Source of the DNA: Tolypocladium sp. Sup5 PDA-1
Lineage: Eukaryota > Ascomycota > Sordariomycetes > Hypocreales > Ophiocordycipitaceae
Direction of reading: 5' to 3'
Length of the DNA: 64,000 nucleotides
Assembly (NCBI GenBank): GCA_000750105.3
Contig: JPHH03000086.1
Location: forward strand, 31,236-95,235
Shown here: piece after piece, positions 12,406 to 23,102 of the stretch
Numbering within the stretch: position 1 is the first letter of the stretch
Layout: each line of letters begins with the position of its first letter
Position numbers and translations under genes: made by a program
The notes under the pieces: model-generated
The model's database searches: none
The model's input: only the letters and a program-made list of their open reading frames with translations
What the model was told of the DNA's origin: nothing

Positions 12406-15400
12406 GCCTCATGCAAGCGGATTGTCGGTCGATGTCGAGTCAGGCAGGCAGGAGGCAGGACGCCGCATCTGCAGGGCAGAGCGAAGGCATACAAGACGTC
12501 GTCGTACTCGGTCTGGTGTACCTTGCCTCGCTGCAACATACAGTACCTTGCCTTACAGTGCCTGGGAAGGGGGCACAAGGAGGCACCGTGGCCAGGCGAG
12601 GAGCCGACAGACGCAGGGGCGGCGGATGCAGGTCACCCGCGGTCGTGGCGGCTATTTCTCTCGCGACACCCACAAAAGAGGAACGAGTGTGCGCGAGTTG
12701 GGCGGCAGCGCGGAGGTGAAAACGGTGAGGTTACCGTCCGAGAAGAGGCGGGCGAGGCAGGCGATACAGGGGGATGCGGTACCGCAGCCTACCTAACGGA
12801 CGAGCACGAGTGCAATTGCATGCAGGGTGAGGTAATGGAGGGCAGAGAATCGGGCGTACGTCAACGTGCGTGGAAGGTACCTTGGGTGTCGAGGCCGGCA
12901 GGGGAGGGACTGGCTGGCTGGCCGTGGTGGTCGCTTCAAGGTGAGGTGTGGGCGGAGGCGCAACAAGCGGGAGGCGGTCGTGGAGCGAGCGGGTTGCTGG
13001 AGATGGAGCATTGGAGCTGCAGTGGGTGGGTTGCGCGCGCGCGCTGAGGGATTGCGCTGAGCGGAGGGCCTGCAAAAAGTTGGCGTTGGGGCCAGAGAGG
13101 AGACGGGCTATGACGTAGGCGACAGGCCTGCCAGACAAATGAGGACCAACCGCCGCGCCGTCAGCTTAGGCCAGCCCGCCCCGGCCCAGACAGAGGGAGG
13201 GAGAGCTAAGCAGCGAGGCAGGTGGCCAGGGTGTCCCGTCGGCCAGTGTGATGAGGTGAGGACCGAGAGAGTTGCAAGAGTTGCCCGGGCTCTTGTCATG
13301 GATGGAGGTTGTCGCCGGGAAGGGGACAGGATGCAGTGTACGGAGTACTCGTACGAATACCTACCTACCTACGAATAGGTGCCCTGGATGCGCTCCGTTT
13401 CATGTTGAATTGGCGGTCATGGCAGAGGGCTCACAGAGCAGGAGGCAGGGAGTACGGAGTACAGTTGCCTGCTGCAGCATCCATGACGATGCTGCTTCCA
13501 GCCTCTCCTCCAGGGCTGCAGCCGCCGCCCCCTTCTTTTCTTCTCCTGTGATGTGTCCCCGTTCAAGACACGTCGAGACATGTCCTCGGCGGATGGCACC
13601 ATCTACGAACATCTGCGTCTGTATGTACGACCCTACCACAGCCAGCCATTACGAGCCTCGTCTCCCGCTGCCTTTCGCGGCACGCCGTCGAACCGCCGCA
13701 CACCGAAGCCCTTGCGCTGCCAGCGAATGCAGGTTTGAGTGAAGATGTCAAACAAGCATCGAATCGAATCGACTAGTGGCCGCTAACAAACATGCAGCCT
13801 GCTGATGAACGGCGGTAGTTGCTCGATGGTGGCCCACGACTTGTCGACTTGTTGTTGACGCATCCATGCTGCTGTTCTTTGTTGCAGGATCCCGGCACAG
13901 CTCGACAGCGTCAGGTGCGCCCCGTATTAATCAGGTGCCGTTTTTGGTGATGATGATGGCATTTCTGGGAATGCGCCGCAGGCTACGAGCAGTGGGAGGA
14001 GTCTCCCTGCGTGGCAGTTTTACCCGAGACGACCATCTCCTGCAACCAGCCAAGCCAGCCGCCGCGCTGCACTCCACGGCACTGCGGCTGCAGCCGAGCG
14101 TGCTTCCTTTCTCCGTTCTGCGCCTCGTTGCTGAATGCTGGGCATCGCCAATGCGCAGCCAGCCTCACTGCCCGTTTTCTCCGGGGCGCCGATGAGCCTG
14201 GCGCCGCCCTGCGCTGCGCTGCGCTGCGCTGCGCTGCGCTGACGAGTAATGAAGACGCGACGGCGGTGATGAGCATGACGCAGTCGCTCCACCTGACATC
14301 CGGCGCACCGCCGCGACGGGTCTGAGTACCTGGGATGGGCGCTGTCGCTACCAAGTACGATTGCAGGCCTGTTCAGGCTCACTGTTGTCGACAGCTGCTG
14401 TGGACGAAGTATGTACAAGGACAACAGCCGTCAAGGAGGTGTCGCACGGCATGCGGCCTTTGGTTCAGCCCTCAGCTGCTCGTACGAGCATCCATCTGCT
14501 ATTTGCGCTGCATTCTCCACCAGGTCCAACCTGCGGAACGCCGGGCACAACCAGTCTACAGCTCACCTCGCACAGCAGCATTGTCGGCCCCTCTAGCTTA
14601 TCCGATCCAGGCATGCAGAGAGAGAGACACCGCATGACGAGCGGCACGACGTCGGACGCCCTTTGTTGCTGGCTGCCAATTCTGGCTCCCGGCCAAGTGC
14701 ATCCGATGGCCATGGCCCTCCCTGTCGACGGGGCAGCCGTGTCGCGCGCCGTTTCGGCTGCGCATCGCTGGTGGAGATGGAGACATCCAATCTCCGGCTC
14801 AGGCCAGCCGCCAGTCGAGCCTTCTGTTCGCCTTCCGCACATGGAGAATCGGCGATGCGGTGCATGCGTTCCTCCGTAATATGTACTGTTAGGGTCATGG
14901 CAGTCCGTGAAGCTGGCCGCCCGAGCAAACAAACGGCAGCCGGCCACCAGACGGGGCTCCGTTTGGCTTCATCGCAGCCATGACCTCAAGAGGTGTGGCC
15001 GATCGGCACTTGGCCGTCTAGTCAGCGCTCCAGACATCCATGACCCAATGCCCAGCACACCGACATCAGAGTGAGACGCGAAACAACCTTCGCACCGACA
15101 CGCCACGGCCCGCCACGACGCTGCCTCCCGTCTGCTGCAGTCACCCGGCCGAAGGGCACGGCGCCGTGTTCAGCTCTCCTCCGGCGCGGCCGAGAGTTGC
15201 CCGTCACCACGTCCTCGTCTCGCCGCAATGGGAGACTGCATCCCGTGCCCGGTCCTTGCCTTGACTGATGCTCCTTGGCCACAGCGGAGATGGAGCCTCA
15301 TTGTTGTCGCTTAACATTGTGCGCGTCGGTGCCCACGTGATGGCCAGAGAGCCGCTAGCGGCAGGATTGCGTCGGTGGCGCGCCATTTGACACCCCAGCC

Positions 15401-16125
15401 AGCTCCAGATTGGGGAAGTGGGACCCCGACACGTGCCCATTGGGATCTCGACGTGCACCAACCAACGACATGGCAGCAGGGAACTCGTCGTGCAGCCTCC
15501 GCTACAAGGCTGAGCTTCTATAATTACTTGGCGCCTTGCGTGGGACTCTGCTTTACGAGACTCGTATATCTTTGGCCCCGGCCGACACTTGCCACGAGAC
15601 ACCGCGTGCTCGCCACGCTGACGACTGCTGGACCCGTGGCGCAGCGCCGTACGCATGTATCACGAACGGAACGCCGGAGACGGAAGACATGGTTGTGGCA
15701 AAACTGCTCTTTTTCGTAAAGGAATTACGGAGTACCAAAGAAAAATACAATCCTGGTCGTGCAAAGGAACACGACGCAAAGTAACAGTTCCGATCCCTGA
15801 CTCCAAGTATGCATCTGTAGCCAACCACCCTTTAACCCATTATTTGCTCCTCGATCGAACCGACCAACCTTCCAATCCAACGATGAAGCCGCCGCGAAAC
15901 AAACCAAAACTCCTTGAGGACAGGGCCAGATCGTACATGGACCCTCAAGCAAACAAGCGCCAACCCATGCCGGCCCCCCTTCATCAGCTCGTGCCATCAT
16001 TCTGAACCAAAAGACGAAACCCAAAGTAAGCCTCGATATCCATCCGCAATGCCAGTTATCAATCGAAATCTCCCCCTCTTCGCCCGCCATGCCGCAGCCC
16101 GAGCGGCGTGGCTCCCAAGCCTGCT
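12406..16125. other. 3.7-kb gene-poor stretch: kinase upstream region and M13-gene 3' flank
   Basis: No open frame here shows a recognisable domain or convincing splice pattern on either strand. The kinase promoter and leader must lie at the low end; the region has several fungal promoter-like elements such as tacctacctacg and repeated tacggagtac. The high end holds the 3' UTR of the M13-like gene. An unrecognised long non-coding RNA cannot be excluded. Confidence 0.5.
14209..14241. repeat. (TGCGC)n pentanucleotide microsatellite
   Basis: About six uninterrupted copies of TGCGC in intergenic DNA. Confidence 0.85.
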
Positions 16126-18812
16126 TTACTGATCAAACTTCATCTTGAAGACGTCGTTAATCCTCTTGGGGTCGGGAGCCAGGCCAAACGACCTGCAGGT
16201 CTCGTAGAAACACTTCATGCATCCTCCGCACCTATACGCACTCATGAAGTAGGCGTTGTCGGTGATCGGCTCCTCCGCCCTCTGATAGTACGGCGGCGTG
16301 GGGGCGTACATGATGGCCCGCTCGCGGGCGCCGCTGCTCACACTCCTGCCGCAAAAGGGCTGCGTGCGGGCAATCCAGTAGAGGTTTTTCCGCTTGTACT
16401 CTCTCAAGCCCGGCAGATACAAGTCCTTGCCAAGCTCCTGCGTCGCCCGCCAGGCAAGGTGGGCGGCCTCCATGCCGTAGATGTCGCCGAGGACCGCCTC
16501 AAATGTTTCTGTGATGCGAGAGTGCAGCATCCTGCCCTGGTTATGCGTCCTCGAGTTCCAGCGCCAGCCGAGGCAGTTGATCTGCTTGGTGTAATGCTCA
16601 AGGTCTGTCGCGGTCCAGCTGTCGCCGCGGATGGACCCGTTGTTCTGGTACTGCTGGCCGATGCCATTGAACGCCCCCATCATGTGGTTCCCGATGAAGG
16701 TGCCGAGGCCGGCGTAGTTGACCCAGCCCGGCACGCCGACGGCAAAGACGGGCTTCCGCATGATGCCGGCGGGAATGATGAGCTGGTTGTGCAGGGGCGA
16801 GTAGAAGGGCTCCTGCGAGTGCGCGAGGATGGGCCACTCGTCGCGGCTCTGGGGGGCCTTGTTGAGCCGCGACCAGGTCCGGTTGATGTGCCAGCTCTCG
16901 AGGTTGAAGTAGTCGTGGATGTGAGTCCACTTCTCCGGCCGCCGCAGCGAGTAGGCATACTCCATGGTGTTGTCTTCCCACTGCTTGGTGTCCTTGCCGG
17001 TGCGGACCTCGGCGCCAGAGTAGAACTCGGCAAGCGACTCGGGCTTGAGCAAGTTGGGAGACTGTGGGCCATGTCAGTATCTAGCCTCTCTACGACAGGC
17101 GGGTGCATTGTCTAGGCAGTTGGTCTCACCTTTGGGTATCCGATGGAAATGTCAAGGCTGTCGAGCTTGGAGGTAGAAAACATCGAGCCCTGGGAGCTCA
17201 TCCACGGCGTATCCACCAGCAGCTCCCTCCAACTATCCTGGATACTTGCAGCCAATTTACCGACGGCTTCCGTCTGCTGCGGCGAGTACTCCTTGCGGAT
17301 GTAGAACGAGTCGAGGATGTGTCCGAAATGCCTCTGCGCCCGCGACAGGCACTTTTCCGGCGCCGTGGCATTGTCAGGCTACGAGGGCTAGTCAGCGCAG
17401 AGCTCATCTTCCGGATTCAGTATGAAGGAAACTCACCTTGCCCCACCAGCCCCATGTATGAGTATGGTATCTCTTGGCCCAGTCCATGTCCCAGAGCCCC
17501 TGCGTCTGGATGAAGGCCTGGAACAGCATGTACGAGCGTACCGTCTCCTTGGTGCGCCCTGCCAAGGTCTTCTCCAGCTCCGCAAAGTATTCCGGGAGCA
17601 CCACCTCGACGGTGTCAATGGTGGTGTTGTTGGGTCGCGGGTGGGACTGGATGACATCGTGCAAACGGAGCCAGGGGTTCATCTTCTCAAGTTCGGCCAT
17701 GTTCATTTCCTGGACATGGTCCTAAGATTCAGTTAGCTCGCTGCCTTTGCTCGGACAGCCACCACAATGCGGGTCAATCTCACCTTGATCATAGCCTTGC
17801 CACGGTATCCGCGGTGGATTTTCAAGAGATCGCGCTCCAGCTTGAGCAAGTTCTCGGGGAGCTTGTGCATGTCCTGGACGCGCTCCACGTGCGCTCCATG
17901 GGCGTGCTCCAGAAACAGGGCCTGGTGCTGCCCATAGACCCTCCAGATGTTTTCGATGCTGCCGAACAGGCCTTCCTGGGGCACGATTGTCTCATCATGA
18001 GGAGTCACGACAATGGCGGTTTTGGTCTGTCATTGCATGACGCGGTCAGCAGGTGGACGAGCCACACCAAAGAAAGGGGGCGGTTGAAGGGGAGGGGATC
18101 ACTTACAGGGTCGATGAGAGACTGCTGGACGGTGAACTTGGCGAATGGGAAGATGCCGAAACGGGCAAGGTTGACCTGGGCGTCGCGGATCATGAAGGCG
18201 TCGGTCAATTCAAGTTTCTCGGTGGTGTCGATGGCGGGCTGGTACGTGGTGATGTTGTCGTTGCTGCGGAATGGCTTGGTGCCATCCAACTTGGCAAAGG
18301 CGCGGTGGACCTCCTCCATGAGCTCGAGGAAGTACATGTCTTTGCGCTCACCCCGGGTATCGCCCAGGCAGGTGTCGTAGTACTGGGTGACCAGCTCCAG
18401 GTTCTTCTTGTCAACGCCCACGGATCCCTCGAGCGTGAGCTCGGAGTCGGACAGGGATTTTGACACCTCGACGTAGGGCAGGGTGAGGAACCCGCGGACA
18501 ATGCCGTCCACTTCGTCCTGCATGTTGGTCATGGTGGTCATGATGGCCCTGTGCGCGGGCAGCACGCTCTTTTCCTCGAAGCCTCCGCATACCACTGGAG
18601 ACGGACGACTCGGTCAGTAAACTTTGTCCAGGGAAGAGGGGGGAGGGGGGGAGGGGGGGGGGGGGTGCCGAGCTGGCGAGAAACTCACCCTCATACCAGT
18701 CGGCGCACTTGTCTAAGAATTCGTGCTTCTTGGAAATGCTCGACCTGAAATGCCGAGCCAGGTCAAAGCATGCCGGCGAGGTACACTCCGTGGCGTTCGA
18801 CACGGCTTGCAT
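16126..18812 (-). CDS. M13 (neprilysin-like) family protein with a lost zinc site: predicted pseudo-peptidase
   Basis: Six exons (18812-18689, 18594-18107, 18026-17784, 17721-17437, 17378-17130, 17061-16126) join in frame to 774 residues, the usual M13 length. The N-terminal Cys pattern (TSPACFDLA, then CADWYEVVCGGF across the first splice) and the exon 5 blocks (EKCLSRAQ, TPWMSSQ, KLDSLDISIGYPK) are typical of M13. The usual GHExTHxF zinc helix is instead IGNHMMGAFNGIG (residues 588-592 are NHMMG): both zinc His and the catalytic Glu are replaced. The second-motif ExxxD becomes AVLGD (Ala652, Asp656 kept), and the C-terminal His is Thr718, while the substrate Arg (724) and RxxxxxxNxxFxxAxxC spacing remain. 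The reading frame is long and intact, so this looks like a selected non-catalytic protein, not a decayed gene. No signal peptide or membrane anchor is visible from this ATG; an upstream exon is possible. It transcribes in the same direction as the b561 gene. Confidence 0.88.
18652..18665. repeat. Poly-G tract inside intron 1 of the M13-like gene
   Basis: A G13-14 run preceded by gggggg-a-gggggg blocks, within the 94-nt first intron. It gives C tracts in the pre-mRNA near the acceptor side. Confidence 0.8.
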
Positions 18813-18838
18813 CTTGAGCTATGCGCGGGCTGGGGAGT

Positions 18839-19126
18839 GTGCCGCTTTGGATGTTGTGAGAGGGAGAAGGACGGGTCTTTATAAACCTCGATCAGCTCGG
18901 CAGATCTGCTTGAATATTTTTCGTGCATGGAAAGCCTCAAGAACTCACTTTCGCGCGTCGTGAAAGTTTTGTGCAGCTTTGGATGTAGTGAGAGGGGGGG
19001 GTCAAAGGGGAAGAAATAGAGAGAGGAGGACGGGGCTATATAAGGCCACGATCAGCTGGACAGATCAGCTCGAATATTTTCGCTCATGGAAAGGCCCTTG
19101 AACCCACTTTCGCGCGTCTTGAAAGT
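18839..19126. repeat. Tandem duplication of the upstream region of the M13-like gene
   Basis: Two imperfect direct copies, 18839-18967 and 18971-19126, share blocks such as ctttggatg, cgatcagct, gaatatttt, catggaaag and cactttcgcgcgtc. Copy 2 carries an extra G/A-rich insertion. Each copy has a TATA-like core (ttataaa near 18880; tatataagg near 19039). Copy 1 lies just upstream of the minus-strand ATG at 18812. The rest of 18813-19378 shows no gene and must hold the M13 promoter and the b561 3' flank. Confidence 0.85.
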
Positions 19127-19378
19127 ATATCTATGATACAGAGTGTAGCCCCAACGGTGCTGTGAGATCCATCCGCAAGGCAAAACTCTCGGTCCGTCGG
19201 GGCAGAGGCCGCATGTCAAGGTTTGGAGGCTCTGCAGAGGCACTGATTCGCCAAAAGCCATTGCACAGTTTGTAGACAGTCGATCAGTAATTGCGTAATG
19301 GAAATCACGTCTTCAATTGCTATGGAAGGGTTACGGTATAAACGAGGGAAGGGGGGGTTCCTCTGTCTGCTGTCTGGC

Positions 19379-20202
19379 TCACTGGGTCGGGGGAGGCCGA
19401 GCGGGAATCCCCAGCTTCTGGATCTGGACGCGAGAAATCATACCGACGACAACGAGCCCAGTGCCAAGTAACACGGCCCACCACTGAATCCCCAACACCT
19501 TCACATTGTAATCCGTGCTCGTGGCGTACACCACCGTGATCAGCAGCACGGGCAGCGTCAGGTATCCAAGGATCCGGTGAAACCTCCACACCGACCGCGC
19601 CCTCGCCTCGCCCCCGTACAGCACCGGCGTCGCCCACATTGTAAATCCCATGAGGTACTGCAGGGCCAGGAGGGCGCAGGTGATGACGCCAAAGTAGGCG
19701 TGGACGGAGTGAAAGTGCGCGCCGCGGCTGGCGTACTTGTTGTACTCGATGATGACGATGCCGCCCACGAGCAGCAGAAAGGCCAAGAGGTTGAGCCCCG
19801 CGTGCACGCGCTGGCCGAGGCGCTTCTGGTCCGCGGTGTGGGTGGGCTGGAGGAAGAGCACCGACTGTATCAGGGTGAAGACGGCGAGCGACTGGAGGAG
19901 CGGGTGGCCCGAGAAGAAGATGAGCGGCTGCTGGAGGACGCTCGCCCAGACGAGCAGCAGCAGGAGGAAGGCGCCGAGCTGGGCAATGACGGCGGTTCCT
20001 AGCATAAACTGTAAGCTCGAGTTGGCGCAGGAGGCAGAGCGAGCGAGGGCGTACCCATGGTGAGATTCATCCAGATCGATGCACCCTGACGCTGAGAGGC
20101 GTCGCCGGGTCGTCCAAGAAGCGGTTCGGTCTCTCCAGCGCCGGTGCCTTCGGCTTCAGCTCTGGCCGGCGGCCGCGCTGGGATGCCCGTGGCACTCGCC
20201 AT
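19379..20202 (-). CDS. Cytochrome b561-domain membrane protein
   Basis: Two exons (20202-20055 and 19998-19379; 56-nt intron) give 255 residues. The join uses the acceptor TATGCTAG that makes NLTMGTAVIAQLG; the CAG acceptor 10 nt earlier would break the frame. Residues 1-45 are hydrophilic. Five or six hydrophobic segments follow with b561-type haem-ligand histidines (SGHPLLQSL, RVHAGLNLLA, HSVHAYFG, RFHRILGYL). The family carries electrons across membranes with two b haems; the physiological donor and acceptor are unknown here. There is no DOMON or reductase domain. The protein ends in a short Pro-rich tail. Confidence 0.88.
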
Positions 20203-21448
20203 TTTATAGCAATTCCGGGACGTCGACAGAATAGGCTCAGAGTTGGTGGCTGCGTGAGGACGGACGCGGGCCGCAAGGCGCGACTCTAGCTTGGCTGAGG
20301 GCGTCGTGTAAGTGAAAGCTTAAGAAGCCCCGCGGCGTGGCTTGGGGCGACGGAGGGCACGCGACACGCGAGCCGCGTTCAAAGCAACTTTGGGGAGGCT
20401 TGATGCAAGTGAAGGTTCTGCTTTCTGCACTTGCAAACGAGGAAGATGAAGTTGCGTCGTCGCCCGCTTCTTCGCGTGCCACAAGGTTGGGTGATGACGG
20501 CATGTCGATGGTGGGGACTCTGGGCAGCGCCAGCGCGGGAGCTTACTTTTGCTCGCCCACTCACTGCCAGTGTGAACCGCCCCAGTGTGAACCGCCCAGT
20601 GTGAACCGCCCGCCCCCCGCCCCCCTCCGCCCCCCGCCCCCCTCCGCCCCCTCCGCCCCTGGCCCTTGAGCATTATCCGGGGACTGTGACATATCATCAT
20701 CAAGGCCGGGGATCACGTCAAGGGCAGTGTATGTAAGTCACGTCCGTAGATTATTCGCATTCTCCGCGTCGGGATTCATGGAGCCGTTGTCCGAGATATC
20801 CCCGCGTTGGCAAATACTACCCGGCGCCGCGCGTTTGTGTTGGTTCGGACTTTTGAGATGTGATGTGGAAAGATGCAGGGTACTTCGCGTTGGACCCTTC
20901 GACGAGTAACCGTTGTGTGACGTCCACGGCAGCAGAGTCGTCGCATGGCCGCTATCCTGTCTCCGTCAGCTGGGCCCGTCGATGTCCGGAGCCGGAGCTC
21001 GACGAAGACACGGCTCCGATTCCGCCCGGTATAGGGTAGGCACATGCCAGCGCGCAAGTCCCGCACCACGGCGCGCGGCCGGACGCTGCCTGATGAGTGT
21101 CGTCGGCATCAAGTTGCGTCCGCTCGCCAGCAGAATCCAACAACGTGATCAATACGATTACCTGATAGCCTATGTTCCCTCTGCAGGACGACAGATGCGG
21201 CCCGCTGGGCCTTGTTTGAGGTTGTAACCAGCTTGGCGTGCAGCGAGTTGCTGGCGACGGCCGAGCCCCGGCGTCGGAAGTGGCCGATATCCACCGGTTC
21301 AAAAGGGTGGCTGCCCGCACCTCCTCCGTTCACGACGCCGCCTTATCTTGCCAGTGAGTCTTGACATCTCATCGCCATATCAAAGACACTTGCACCAGAA
21401 TTCAAAACAGCCTAAAAACCAGCAAACCAGCCCTCGACTTAGCACATC
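20203..21448. other. Divergent promoter region between b561 and allantoicase genes
   Basis: 1.25 kb between two divergent starts. It contains the GC-rich repeat at 20567-20660 but no supportable gene. The allantoicase promoter should lie at the high end, where GATA-factor sites would be expected from the known nitrogen control of purine catabolism; several gata cores occur (for example 21288 and 21375). Confidence 0.5.
20567..20660. repeat. 14-bp direct repeats followed by a C-rich tract
   Basis: Three copies of a cagtgtgaaccgcc unit at 20567-20610, then about 50 bp made almost only of C with scattered G and T (gccccccgcccccctcc). Confidence 0.85.
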
Positions 21449-22592
21449 ATGGCCCCCATCGCAGATGAGGTTGCGTACAAGCTCGACGACGTCAAGACGA
21501 CGTCGCTGGGCCCCAACGACATTGACAAGACGTTCCGCTCCAGTTGCATTGGTAAGGCGTTCCCACAACTCGCCCGAAAGAATACAGCCGTGATTTTTCT
21601 AACATTCGCGTGAATCAGACCTCGTATCGGCAACACTGGGCGGTAAGATCCTTGCCTTCTCAGACGAGTGGTTTGCCGAGGCGGCCAACCTGCTGACACC
21701 CACTGCCCCCATCTCCCAGCCGGGCAAGATGGTCTTCACAGGTGCGTGGTACGACGGGTGGGAGACTAGACGACACAACCAAGAGCCCTTTGACTGGGTC
21801 GTCATCCGCCTGGGCGTCGCTTCTGGCACCGTCGCGGGCGTCGAGGTCGACACGGCCTTCTTCACCGGCAACTACGCGCCCGCCATCTCCGTGGAGGGCT
21901 GCTTCAGCGCCAACGACGAGGAAGTCGTCTCCTGGCAGGGCGGCCGAGGCAAGTGGGAGACCATTCTCGGCGTCAACGAGTGCGGACCCTCGCAGCGCTT
22001 CGGATGGAAGCTCAACGCACCCTCGGGCAAGCAGTACACGCATGTGCGGCTCAACATGTACGCCGACGGCGGCATCGCGCGGTTCCGGCTCTTCGGCCAC
22101 GCGGTGCCCGTGTTCCCGGAGGACAAGGAGGCCATCTTCGAGCTCGCCGCGGCCCAGAACGGCGGCGTGGCCGTGTCGTGCAGCGACCAGCACTTCGGCA
22201 CCAAGGACAACCTGCTGCTCCCCGGCCGCGGCAAGGACATGGGCGACGGGTGGGAGACGGCGCGGTCCCGAGGCAAAGACCACATTGACTGGGCCATTAT
22301 CAAGCTCGGTGCCCCTGGCTATATCCAGAAGTTTGTCGCTGACACTGCCCACTTCAGGGGCAACTTTCCGCAGAAGGTGGCTATCCAGGCCATCGCCTGG
22401 GGAGGGGATGGAGAGCCGGAGGCCAAGGCCGAGGGCTGGCAGGAGGTCGTGGCTCCGAGCAAGATGGGGCCCGACCAGGAGCACGAGTTGCCCTGCGCCG
22501 CGAAGGAGGCCGTCTTTACCCATGTCAAGCTGATTATGATTCCGGACGGCGGTGTCAAGAGGCTGCGGGCGTTTGGCAAGCGGCTTGCATAA
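21449..22592 (+). CDS. Allantoicase
   Basis: Two exons (21449-21551 and 21619-22592) give 358 residues, the normal fungal size. Allantoicase (allantoate amidinohydrolase, EC 3.5.3.4) splits allantoate into ureidoglycolate and urea in purine catabolism. The protein is the typical tandem of two homologous beta-sandwich modules, about 25-190 and 210-355, with parallel blocks: ILAFSDEWFAEAANLL, then GKMVFTGAWYDGWETRRH and the matching GKDMGDGWETARSRGKDH; DWVVIRLG matches DWAIIKLG. The 67-nt intron interrupts codon 35 (GTAAGG..CAG). The start at 21449 is the only ATG giving the conserved N-terminus. Nitrogen-catabolite control through GATA factors is known for this pathway in fungi and is inferred here. 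Confidence 0.96.
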
Positions 22593-23102
22593 GGGCCTGC
22601 GTGCGAAGCCTATGATTAGACGTTATCCTCGCCCGTCGGGGCTGAATGTTCCGCCGCAGTACGGCGGAATCCGCACAGATGGCATGTCACCAGAGACTTG
22701 GATGAGGAATGAAACTAAATCATATTAAATTGAATTAATATTGGAGAACAGAGTGGTCGTGCAATCCAGAGCTGTCCCTGTTGGTGCGCGGGGTGCACGG
22801 GCCAACGTCACCTGTTCTGGCAAATGACGACGTTCGGTGACGGCGGTCGGTCGGTACCTTATCCGTGCCGCCCCATGCCAGCTCCCACGCCGCGCCCTCT
22901 CCCACTATTAGGTACCTACCTTGGAGCCATCATCACACGACAGCAGCTTCGCGCGCGCCCTCCCCCAGCAGAGCGGCCTAAATGATCCCGCGGCCTCGAG
23001 TCCGCCTTTCCTCGCGCTTCCGAGACACGGCGCCTGTGCATCACCGCTAGGACTGCCCGACGTCCATGAGCCAGGGCCTCTGGCTGTGCCCCTCCTTCCA
23101 CC
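22593..23102. other. Intergenic, allantoicase 3' flank and DIL-gene promoter
   Basis: 510 bp in tandem orientation. The first part is AT-richer (aaatcatattaaattgaattaat near 22720, a likely poly(A) region). The rest is a GC-rich leader. No gene seen. Confidence 0.55.

Noticed and set aside
12086..12796. Plus-strand 236-codon frame opposite the kinase N-terminus.
   Set aside because: It is the antisense shadow of the repetitive GC-rich kinase exon.
16108..17115. Plus-strand 335-codon frame.
   Set aside because: Antisense to the last exon of the M13-like gene, whose family match is clear.
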